Positions 53,032 through 64,000 of a DNA stretch of 64,000 nucleotides are shown here, piece after piece. A program made the position numbers and the translations under genes. The DNA comes from Planctomycetota bacterium (GTDB lineage: Bacteria > Planctomycetota > PLA2 > JAEUHO01). The notes beneath the pieces were generated by a model. It saw only the letters and a list, made by a program, of their open reading frames with translations, was not told the origin of the DNA and did not search any database. How positions within the stretch are numbered: position 1 is the first letter of the stretch; the number at the start of each line of letters is the position of its first letter. The stretch is from NCBI GenBank assembly GCA_020631815.1, contig JACKGW010000002.1, positions 248,001 through 312,000 on the forward strand, read 5' to 3'.

Positions 53032-53727
53032 GTGACGTCCCCCACTTCATCTGCTCCCGCCGTTGCTTCCGATCGTGTCGTCCTCGCGGCGCTGCTGCAC
53101 CGACTGGGCTCGCCACTCGGCGCACTCGTCAACTACGTGCACTTGGCGGACGACGGACGGCACACCGATCCGCTCCTGCGCGATGCATGGGCGGGAATCC
53201 ACAGCGCGATCAAGGACCTGCGCACGGCGCTCGAGGGTGGGCGGCGCTGGCTGAACGCCTGCGACGTCGAACCCTCCGCGAGGAAGCCGTTGGGCGACCT
53301 CGTCGCCGCGGCTGCGTCTCGGGTACCGCAGGTCACCGTTCGGCCCTCCTTGCAGACGCCGGCCACGATGCTCGTGCCCGCGGCCATCGAAGACGTCCTG
53401 GCCGAGCTGCTGGCCAACGCCTGCCAGTCAGGCGGAGCCACGGCGGTCGACGTCACGGTGGCGCCCGAGGCGACGGGCAACAAGCTGCGGCTCGTTGTCG
53501 AAGACGACGGTCGGGGCTGGCCCGGAGACGCTCGCGAGCGCGCCTTCGAGCCGTTCCGTCGCCTGGCCGCGGGCGGCGAAGCCCAGTCTCCCGGGGCGGG
53601 CTGCGGGCTCGCGATCGTGGCCTTGACGGCCGCGCACCTGGGGGGAGAAGCGTGGGGCGAGACGAGGTCTGACGAGACGGGGGCCCAGGGGGGCGCTCGC
53701 GTCATCGTCACCTTCACGGTCGCCTGA
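53032..53727 (+). CDS. Short sensor histidine kinase
   Basis: A 231-residue kinase with HisKA-like helix and a full HATPase domain but no sensor domain or membrane segment. The likely phospho-acceptor is His23 (LLHRLGSPLGAL). ATP-lid motifs include AELLANACQSGG (N box), VEDDGRGWPG (G1) and AGCGLAIVALTAAHLGG (G2). GTG 53032 is the only start that keeps this layout. It is followed 50 bp later by the NtrC-type regulator, a probable cognate pair. Its input must come from a partner protein, possibly one of the multi-domain kinases nearby. Confidence 0.87.
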   Translation: MTSPTSSAPAVASDRVVLAALLHRLGSPLGALVNYVHLADDGRHTDPLLRDAWAGIHSAIKDLRTALEGGRRWLNACDVEPSARKPLGDLVAAAASRVPQVTVRPSLQTPATMLVPAAIEDVLAELLANACQSGGATAVDVTVAPEATGNKLRLVVEDDGRGWPGDARERAFEPFRRLAAGGEAQSPGAGCGLAIVALTAAHLGGEAWGETRSDETGAQGGARVIVTFTVA

Positions 53728-53777
53728 ACCGTTTCCTGGGGAGACGGTGGCACGCGGTTCGCAACGGAAGTCCCCCC

Positions 53778-55250
<1,473 letters not shown>

Positions 55251-55801
55251 CGGCGGCCCCAGCGCAGCGGACGGGGCGCCGCAACGCGCCCCGCCGCACG
55301 GCGACCCGGATGCGGACGCTGCGCGATGCGGCGCAGCCAGGCCACGATGTCGTCGCCGCTCCCCGCCGCGTTGCACTGCAGCACCCGGCCCTGACGCAGG
55401 TACTCGATGAACGTCGAGGGGTAGGCCTGCTCGAGATGCGTGGCGGCCCAGTCGTCGACGAAGTACCAGTCGTGGCGCGTGTCGATGTAGCGACCGCGGT
55501 GGATCGGGTCGAACACCGGGCGGACGTTCTGGCGGAACCAGTCGCTGTCGCGCAGCGTGCCGCCGCAGAGCTGGAGCACCGTGTCCATCAGGTCTTCACC
55601 CGGACGCTGCGAGGCGATCAGCCGGCCGATCGACACGGCATCGCTGACGCAGACGAGGCGGTCGAAGCCCGCGGACCGCACGAGGCGCTCGAAGCGCCCG
55701 TCGGCGAGGGCGCGCTTGGCGGCGCCGAAGGTCTCGTGGACGAGGGTCCCGTCGATGTCGAAGTAGAGGACCCGCTCGCGGGGGGCGTCGGGGACGCGCA
55801 T

Positions 55802-55998
55802 GGGAAGACTCCAGGGGCCGCCTGATCGGCCCGGGCACCCCGATCGCAAGGGGCGTACCGCGGCCCGTGGACGGGCTGGGTGGGCGAAAAGGACACGCCT
55901 GCGGGTCGCTGGGACACGCGCGCGTGGGCCCCGGCGTCTGGCAAGACAGTTGCTGTCGAGCGCAAAGGGAGAGGGGAAGCCCTCCAACCCGGTCTGCC
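55802..55998. other. 197-bp spacer without recognisable gene
   Basis: Divergent spacer between the HAD phosphatase and the PAS-like gene. No hairpin, repeat or credible promoter pair is evident. A frame starting at 55867 runs through it into the PAS-like protein but has no ribosome site. Confidence 0.5.
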
Positions 55999-56421
55999 AT
56001 GCATCGAAACCCACCCACCGACCCCATCACCCGGTTCCAAGGCGGCTCGCAGCACGTGGACGACACCCCCACCCCCCCGGGCTCGCGTGACGCCTCCGGC
56101 TCCATGGCCCGCCTCATCGTGGATGTGGACGGCCAGATCGTGGACGCCGATGTCGGCGCCACGCGCCTGCTCGACGCGCCCCGCAACGACCTCCGGGGCA
56201 CCTCACTCGGCGACTGGCTGGTGCACCACGAGACGCGCATGCGAACGGTGCTGCAGCGCGTAGGGCGCCACCTCTCCCAGACGCCGGCTCCGGCGCGATC
56301 GACAGGGGCCTGGTCCACGCTCGAGGTCCGTAGCGCCCGCGGCCGCGGTCGCCGGTGCATCATCCACCTCGCGGCGCGCGACGATGGGCTCCTCGAGCTC
56401 TCCCTGGCGCCGATGCCGTGA
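55999..56421 (+). CDS. Small PAS-like protein preceding the hybrid kinase
   Basis: A 140-residue protein. A disordered N-terminus (HRNPPTDPITRFQGG, then PTPPGSRDASGS) is followed by a PAS-type core from about residue 36 (ARLIVDVDGQIVDADVGATRLL, DLRGTSLGDWLV, then strands RCIIHLAARDDGLLELSL). It has no kinase part. It ends 11 bp before the PAS-GAF kinase start and is likely cotranscribed, perhaps acting as a detached input domain. ATG 56104 is an alternative start that would leave only the PAS core. Start confidence is low. Confidence 0.65.
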   Translation: MHRNPPTDPITRFQGGSQHVDDTPTPPGSRDASGSMARLIVDVDGQIVDADVGATRLLDAPRNDLRGTSLGDWLVHHETRMRTVLQRVGRHLSQTPAPARSTGAWSTLEVRSARGRGRRCIIHLAARDDGLLELSLAPMP

Positions 56422-56432
56422 CCGGGAGTGCC

Positions 56433-59060
<2,628 letters not shown>

Positions 59061-59177
59061 CACCCCCACCGTATCCCCAGGATACGCCTGCGTGTCCTGG
59101 GGAGACGCCCGCTCGTACGACCTCCAGCCCGGAGGTCAGGGCACGCATCGTGCAGGCCGACTCTTCCGGGGAGCGGC

Positions 59178-60239
59178 ATGTCCCAGATCACCCATGGCCC
59201 CCAGCTTCTGCAGCGACTGCGCGTCGTTGCGCCCTGGCTCGCTGCCGACCTTCCGGCAGACGAGGGGGTCCACCTGCTCACGGGAATCGAGGCGGAGATC
59301 GTCCCGCCCGAGTCGGTGCTCCTGAAGCAGGGGCAGACCGCGGACCACGCGCTGCTCGTGATCGACGGCGAGCTGCAGGTCACAGAGTGGAGCGGTGTGA
59401 ACGCGCTGGAGACGCGGGTGCGGGGCCCGGGCAGCGCCGTGGGCCTGGAGGCATTGTTCGTGCCCGGACCCTCGCCGCGCAGCGTGCAGACGCGGGCGCG
59501 CGCCATCGTCGTTCGTCTCGAGCCCGAGCTCTACCTGGGCGCGCTCACCCGCAGCCTGCTCCTCGGAGGCCGTCTGGCGGCGAGGGCCGCGCGGCAGCTC
59601 ACGCGCCGGCTTCGTGCCATGACCGAGGAGCTCGCGCTACGCGCTTGCTCGCCCAACCCGGAACCCCCGCCGCCCGAGGACACGCCCGTGCCCGGCGTGA
59701 TGGCCCCCCACGAGTCGATCCACGGCACGTGGCGCGCAGATCGTCACCTGCTGCTGGCGACGTTCGACGAGATGGGGCTCTTCCGTCGCGTGGGACGCGG
59801 GCGTCCGGAGCTGGCCGAGGCGCTCCGCGCCGACTTGGAGACGGTGCCGTGGCGGTTCGAGCTGCACGCACGCCTGCACGACGAGGTGCTGCAGCCGCAG
59901 GGCGCCGCCCCGGGCGCGCTGCACGTCGTGCTGGCAGGCACGGCGCGCCGTGAGGTCCACTGCGACGGCGCCGACGGCACGATCTCGCTGAAGGCCCTGC
60001 ACCCGGGCGACATCTTCGGACAGACCGCGCTCTGCGACGGCCAGGGTGCCGCTGCCGAGGTGCGCGCGCTCGGCGCGTGCGCCGTGGCGTCTCTCCACCC
60101 CGAGGGTGGGATCCGGCTGCTGGAGCAGGCCGAGCACGGCCTGTCCAGCGCCGTTCGACTCACCGACTGGATGGCCAGTCAGGTCGCCGCCGACCTCGCG
60201 TTCGTCCGCGAGGAGTGGAAGCAGGGCGCGGCACCCTAG
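59178..60239 (+). CDS. Protein with two cyclic-nucleotide-binding-like domains
   Basis: A 353-residue protein with two beta-roll modules of cNMP-binding type. The first covers about 30-145 (EAEIVPPESVLLKQGQTADHALLVIDGELQV, RGPGSAVGLEALF). The second is about 215-330 (RLHDEVLQPQGAAPGALHVVLAGTARREV, ALHPGDIFGQTALCDG, where GDIFGQTAL resembles the phosphate-binding cassette). The arginine that binds the phosphate in true cAMP sites is missing or replaced in both, so ligand binding is uncertain. There is no DNA-binding helix-turn-helix or kinase part. It follows the hybrid kinase by 117 bp. Confidence 0.78.
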   Translation: MSQITHGPQLLQRLRVVAPWLAADLPADEGVHLLTGIEAEIVPPESVLLKQGQTADHALLVIDGELQVTEWSGVNALETRVRGPGSAVGLEALFVPGPSPRSVQTRARAIVVRLEPELYLGALTRSLLLGGRLAARAARQLTRRLRAMTEELALRACSPNPEPPPPEDTPVPGVMAPHESIHGTWRADRHLLLATFDEMGLFRRVGRGRPELAEALRADLETVPWRFELHARLHDEVLQPQGAAPGALHVVLAGTARREVHCDGADGTISLKALHPGDIFGQTALCDGQGAAAEVRALGACAVASLHPEGGIRLLEQAEHGLSSAVRLTDWMASQVAADLAFVREEWKQGAAP

Positions 60240-60254
60240 CCTTGGTCAGCCGGG

Positions 60255-63200
60255 CTAGCTGCAGCCGGACGTTGCCCCGCAGGTGTCGCACTTGGTGCAC
60301 GTGCCGTTGCGCACCATGGTGAAGCTGCCGCAGTCGCCGCAGGCATCGCCCGTGTAGCCCTGCAGGCGGGCCTTCTCGACCATGGACAGCGCGGCGGGAC
60401 GCTTGCGCGTGGAGAAGCGCGGCGTACTCAACGGTGAGGCATCGATGGGCGCCACGACCGGTGCTGCCGACGCCATCGGGGTCGTCGCCATCGGGGTCGT
60501 CGCCACGACGCGCTGCAAGCCCACGCTGGGCGGATGGACCGCCTTGGGGGCGAACACGCCGCCGCGCTCGCGCACCGCACCGCCGTTCGCCGGCGCGATC
60601 GGCACCTCGACGCGACGCTCCGAGATGACCTCTTCGCCGCGGAACTCGGGCTCGGGATCGGCACGGACGGCGTCGGGCTCGAGGTCCTCGCTGTCGACGT
60701 GGGCCAGGTCCTTGCGGTCCAGGTACGTGACGGCGAGCTCGCGGAAGACGTAGTCGATGATGGAGGTGCTGCTCTTGATGCGGTCGTTGCCCGAGACGAT
60801 GCCGTTGGGCTCGAAACGGGTGAACGTGTAGGCCTCGACGAACTCCTCCAGCGGCACGCCGTACTGGAGGCCCAGCGAGACGGCGATGGCGAAGCAGTTC
60901 ATGAGGCTGCGGAAGGCGGCGCCCTCCTTGTGCATGTCGACGAAGATCTCGCCGAGCGAGCCGTCGTCGTACTCGCCTGTACGCAAGTACACCTTGTGCT
61001 GGCCGATCATGGCCTTCTGGGTGTAGCCGCCACGACGCTGGGGCAGACGACGGCGCTTGGCGAGGTAGCGGTAGACGACCCGCTCCATCACTTCACGGGC
61101 AGCAACGACTTCCTTGGCAGCCTCAGTAGCCGCAGCCGCGGGGACCGCAGCCACCGAAGTAGGGTCCTCGTCCGCCTCGGCCGAGAGCGCCCCCTCCAGC
61201 CCGCTGCTCGCCGTGGCGAGCGGCTGGCTGAGCTTGCTGCCGTCGCGGTACAGCGCCATGGCCTTGATCATGAGGCGCCAGGACAGGCGGTAGGCCTCCT
61301 GTACCTCCTCGACGCTGGCCTCGTGGGGCATGTTGATGGTCTTGCTGATGGCGCCCGAGATGAACGGCTGGGCCGCCGCCATCTGGCGGATGTGGCCTTC
61401 GAACGAGATGAAGCGCTTGCCCTTGCGACCGCAGCGGTTGGCGCAGTCGAACACGGGCAGGTGCTTGTCCTCGAGGTGAGGCGCCCCTTCGATCGTCATC
61501 GTGCCGCAGATGTGGTCGTTGGCCGTGCGGATCTGCGCCTCGTCGAAACCCAGGTGGTCGAGGAGGTCGAAGGACGGGTCTTCGTAGACGGCCTTGGCGA
61601 GGCCGAGCTCGTGCTCGAGGGCCTCGTCCCCCACGCCCCAGCGGTTGAGCACGAAGCTGATGTCGAACGCCGAGCGCATCTGGCCCTCGAGGCGATCGAC
61701 CGTGGCCTGGCTCAGGCCCTTGACGCGCAACGACACGTCGTTGACGTGCGGAGCGCCGCGCAGCGAGCCCGTGCCCTTGACATAGGCGACGATGTCCTCG
61801 ATCTGCTGCGGCCCGTAGCCCAGGTTGGCCAGCGCGATGGGCACCGCGCGGTTGATGATGCGGAAGTAGCCGCCGCCGGCCAGCTTCTTGAACTTGACCA
61901 GGGCGAAGTCCGGCTCGATGCCCGTGGTGTCGCAGTCCATGACCAGGCCGATCGTGCCCGTGGGGGCCAGGACCGTGACCTGGGCGTTGCGGTAGCCGTG
62001 GGTCTCACCGAGCGACAGGGCCGCGTCCCACGAGGAGCGGGCCGCGTCGAGCAGATACGTCGGGCAGATGTCGGCGTCGATGCCGCACGGCGTCACCGTG
62101 AGGTCCTCGTAGTCCTCGCTGGGCGCGCCGTAGGCCGCACGACGGTGGTTGCGGATGACGCGGAGCATGTGCTCCTTGTTGCGCTCGTAGCCCGGGAACG
62201 CGCCCAGGCCTTCGGCCATCTCGGCCGACGTCGCGTACGACGTGCCGCAGAGGATCGCCGTGAGCGCGCCGGTCCACGCCCGGCCCTCGTCGCTGTCGTA
62301 GGGGATGCCGAGGCGCATGAGCAGCGCGCCGAGGTTGGCGTAGCCCAGGCCGAGCGTGCGGAACTCGTAGGAGAGCTTGGCGATGGCCTTGCTGGGGAAC
62401 TGGGCCATCAGGACCGAGATCTCGAGCACCATCGTCCAGAGACGCGCCGCGTGGCGGAAGCCCTCGACGTCGAACGAGCCCGTGGCGTCATCGAAGAACC
62501 GGCACAGGTTGAGGCTGGCCAGGTTGCACGCCGTGTCGTCGAGGAACATGTACTCCGAGCAGGGGTTGCTCGCGTTGATGCGACCGTCGGTCGGGCACGT
62601 GTGCCACTCGTTGATGGTCGTGTCGTACTGCACGCCCGGGTCGGCGCAGGCCCACGCGCTGTAGGAGATGCGATCCCACAGCTCGCGCGCGGGCAGGGTC
62701 TTGGCGACCGCGCCGTCGGTGCGGCGCAGCAGGCGCCAGGGCTGGTCGCGGTCCACCGCGTCCATGAAGTCGTTGGACAGGCGCACCGAGTTGTTGGAGT
62801 TCTGGCCAGAGACCGTGAGGTAGCTCTCGCTGTCCCAGTCGGTGCTGTAGGTCGGGATCTCGATGCCGGTGATGCCCTGGCGGGCCAGCGCGATGCAGCG
62901 CTCGACGTAGTTCATCGGGATCAGGTGGTCGCGGGCGTCGCGCACCGCGTCGCGCAGGCGGGTGTTCTTGCGCAGCTCGAAGCGGGTGCCGGCGTCCGGC
63001 CACTCGTTGCAGGCGGCGAAGACCGCATTGAGGTAGCGCTCGAGGGTGCGGGAGCCGGCCACGAGGGCCGCGACCTTCTGCTCCTCGTGGACCTTCCAGT
63101 CGACGAAGGCCTCGATGTCGGGGTGGTCCACGTCGAGGCAGACCATCTTGGCGGCCCGGCGGGTGGTGCCGCCCGACTTGATCGCGCCGGCGGCCCGGTC

Positions 63201-63899
63201 GCCGATCTTGAGGAACGACATGAGGCCGCTGGAGCGGCCGCCGCCCGACAGGGGCTCGCCCTCGCCGCGCAGGCGGCTGAAGTTGCTGCCGGTGCCGCTG
63301 CCGTACTTGAACAGCCGGGCCTCGCGGACCCAGAGGTCCATGATGCCGTTCTCACCCACCAGGTCGTCGCCGACGCTCTGGATGAAGCAGGCGTGGGGCT
63401 GGGGACGCTCGTAGGCCGAGGCGCTCTTCTTGAGGCGGCCCGACTCGGGGTCCACGAAGTAGTGGCCCTGGGGCGGCCCGTCGATGCCGTAGGCCCAGTG
63501 CAGGCCCGTGTTGAACCACTGGGGGCTGTTGGGCGCGCAGACCTGGTCGGCGAGCATGCGGCAGAGCTCGTCCTGGAAGGCCTGGGCGTCGTCCTCGGTC
63601 TCGAAGTAGCCGTGCTGACGACCCCAGTGGGTCCAGCAGCCGGCCAGGCGGTGGAAGACCTGGCGGGCGTCGCGCTCGCCGCCGAGGCTGCCGTCTTCTT
63701 GGGGGACGCCCGCGCGGCGGAAGTACTTCTGGGCCAGCACGTCGGTGGCCACCGAGGACCACGTGCTGGGGACGACGACGTCCTCCAGGTGGAAGACGAC
63801 CGTGCCGTCGGGGTTGCGGATCTCGGAAGTCCGCTTCTCCCAGGTGATCCCCTCGTAGGGGTCCCGACCTGCCTGCGTAAACCGACGCTCGACCTTCAT
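60255..63899 (-). CDS. nrdJ: Adenosylcobalamin-dependent (class II) ribonucleotide reductase
   Basis: A 1214-residue enzyme making deoxyribonucleotides without oxygen dependence. Landmarks are APNSPQWFNTGLHWAYGI, FKYGSGTGSNFSRLRG, NSNNSVRLSNDFMDAV, NPCSEYMFLDDTACNLASLNL (active-site region) and PTGTIGLVMDCDTTGIEPDFALVKFKKL. The last 32 residues hold a cysteine cluster (CGDCGSFTMVRNGTCTKCDTCGATSGC) for zinc or thiol relay. A disordered linker at about 1080-1190 contains a tandem DNA repeat. Start 63899 gives MKVERRFTQ after GGAGGGCGAGG; the frame runs on to 63986 without support. It is the only reductase gene here and implies cobalamin uptake or synthesis. Confidence 0.96.
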   Translation of the reverse strand: MKVERRFTQAGRDPYEGITWEKRTSEIRNPDGTVVFHLEDVVVPSTWSSVATDVLAQKYFRRAGVPQEDGSLGGERDARQVFHRLAGCWTHWGRQHGYFETEDDAQAFQDELCRMLADQVCAPNSPQWFNTGLHWAYGIDGPPQGHYFVDPESGRLKKSASAYERPQPHACFIQSVGDDLVGENGIMDLWVREARLFKYGSGTGSNFSRLRGEGEPLSGGGRSSGLMSFLKIGDRAAGAIKSGGTTRRAAKMVCLDVDHPDIEAFVDWKVHEEQKVAALVAGSRTLERYLNAVFAACNEWPDAGTRFELRKNTRLRDAVRDARDHLIPMNYVERCIALARQGITGIEIPTYSTDWDSESYLTVSGQNSNNSVRLSNDFMDAVDRDQPWRLLRRTDGAVAKTLPARELWDRISYSAWACADPGVQYDTTINEWHTCPTDGRINASNPCSEYMFLDDTACNLASLNLCRFFDDATGSFDVEGFRHAARLWTMVLEISVLMAQFPSKAIAKLSYEFRTLGLGYANLGALLMRLGIPYDSDEGRAWTGALTAILCGTSYATSAEMAEGLGAFPGYERNKEHMLRVIRNHRRAAYGAPSEDYEDLTVTPCGIDADICPTYLLDAARSSWDAALSLGETHGYRNAQVTVLAPTGTIGLVMDCDTTGIEPDFALVKFKKLAGGGYFRIINRAVPIALANLGYGPQQIEDIVAYVKGTGSLRGAPHVNDVSLRVKGLSQATVDRLEGQMRSAFDISFVLNRWGVGDEALEHELGLAKAVYEDPSFDLLDHLGFDEAQIRTANDHICGTMTIEGAPHLEDKHLPVFDCANRCGRKGKRFISFEGHIRQMAAAQPFISGAISKTINMPHEASVEEVQEAYRLSWRLMIKAMALYRDGSKLSQPLATASSGLEGALSAEADEDPTSVAAVPAAAATEAAKEVVAAREVMERVVYRYLAKRRRLPQRRGGYTQKAMIGQHKVYLRTGEYDDGSLGEIFVDMHKEGAAFRSLMNCFAIAVSLGLQYGVPLEEFVEAYTFTRFEPNGIVSGNDRIKSSTSIIDYVFRELAVTYLDRKDLAHVDSEDLEPDAVRADPEPEFRGEEVISERRVEVPIAPANGGAVRERGGVFAPKAVHPPSVGLQRVVATTPMATTPMASAAPVVAPIDASPLSTPRFSTRKRPAALSMVEKARLQGYTGDACGDCGSFTMVRNGTCTKCDTCGATSGCS
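60472..60501 (-). repeat. 15-bp tandem duplication in the nrdJ linker
   Basis: GCCATCGGGGTCGTC occurs twice exactly (60472-60486 and 60487-60501) and encodes TTPMA twice in the low-complexity linker before the C-terminal cysteine cluster. It keeps the frame and may vary in copy number. Confidence 0.9.
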
Positions 63900-64000
63900 G
63901 ACGCCTCGCCCTCCGCTCCCGTTGCCCGATACCTCGCCCGCCCCAACCCCTACAGGTTGTGGTCGCGAGGCTCCCGCCCACGACATCTCGTACCATGCTC

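Overview
This is one 64 kb stretch of a very high-GC chromosome from a Gram-negative-type bacterium. Periplasmic nitrate reductase, Tat and Sec signals, many lipoproteins with lipobox cysteines and an outer-membrane beta-barrel all point to a two-membrane envelope. GTG starts, start/stop overlaps (ATGA, GTGA, TGATG) and secreted proteins built from carboxypeptidase-regulatory-like, TIG/IPT and lamin-tail repeats fit a Planctomycetota-like organism best. This is an inference: Myxococcota, Acidobacteriota or another high-GC phylum cannot be excluded, and there is no rRNA gene to decide. No insertion sequence, prophage or CRISPR array is visible. Most of the window reads as vertically inherited chromosome.

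Layout. 1-8170 is a divergent periplasmic nitrate reductase island. To the right run napD, napA, a tetraheme protein with two NapB-type modules, and a small unknown protein. To the left run a tetraheme lipoprotein, a Tat-exported NrfC-type iron-sulfur protein, an NrfD/DsrP-type membrane quinol module, an Rrf2 regulator and an alginate-export-type porin. The NrfCD-like module presumably feeds electrons from quinol to NapA in place of NapC. 8153-14405 holds a beta-carbonic anhydrase, two secreted unknowns and a 1277-residue repeat protein. 14475-19866 is a tightly coupled five-gene operon (GMC small subunit, GMC oxidoreductase, GH3 acyl-amido synthetase, PAP2 phosphatase, GT4 glycosyltransferase), with an EctB-like diaminobutyrate aminotransferase divergent from it. 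21314-34201 holds phosphatases (metallophosphoesterase, PhoX), repeat lipoproteins, a 1269-residue membrane protein with a voltage-sensor-like S1-S4 region and no obvious pore, and a secreted pair.

34137-42216 is housekeeping. selA and selD lie here, and selD must be read through an in-frame UGA, so selenophosphate synthetase is itself a selenoprotein. They are followed by mutS, trmB, a PAS-LuxR regulator, an MFS transporter and the initiator tRNA. A 28-bp copy of the 3' end of that tRNA lies exactly 216 bp downstream, in a hairpin-rich intergenic stretch. 42548-53000 carries lipoproteins (one vWA), a ComB-family phosphatase, and a stress-like set of small proteins (DUF2383, holin-like, DUF883/YqjD-like, DUF1328) beside an AI-2E-family exporter and a LOV-domain hybrid histidine kinase. 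53032-60239 is a signalling block: a short histidine kinase plus NtrC-type sigma54 activator pair, a HAD phosphatase, a small PAS-like protein, a PAS-GAF-GAF hybrid kinase and a double cyclic-nucleotide-binding-fold protein. The window ends with a B12-dependent ribonucleotide reductase (nrdJ).

The points most worth a second look are the hybrid Nap system with a duplicated NapB, the UGA-containing selD with a candidate SECIS hairpin, the voltage-sensor giant protein, the LOV kinase with its stress-protein neighbours, and the tRNA-fMet 3'-end repeat.
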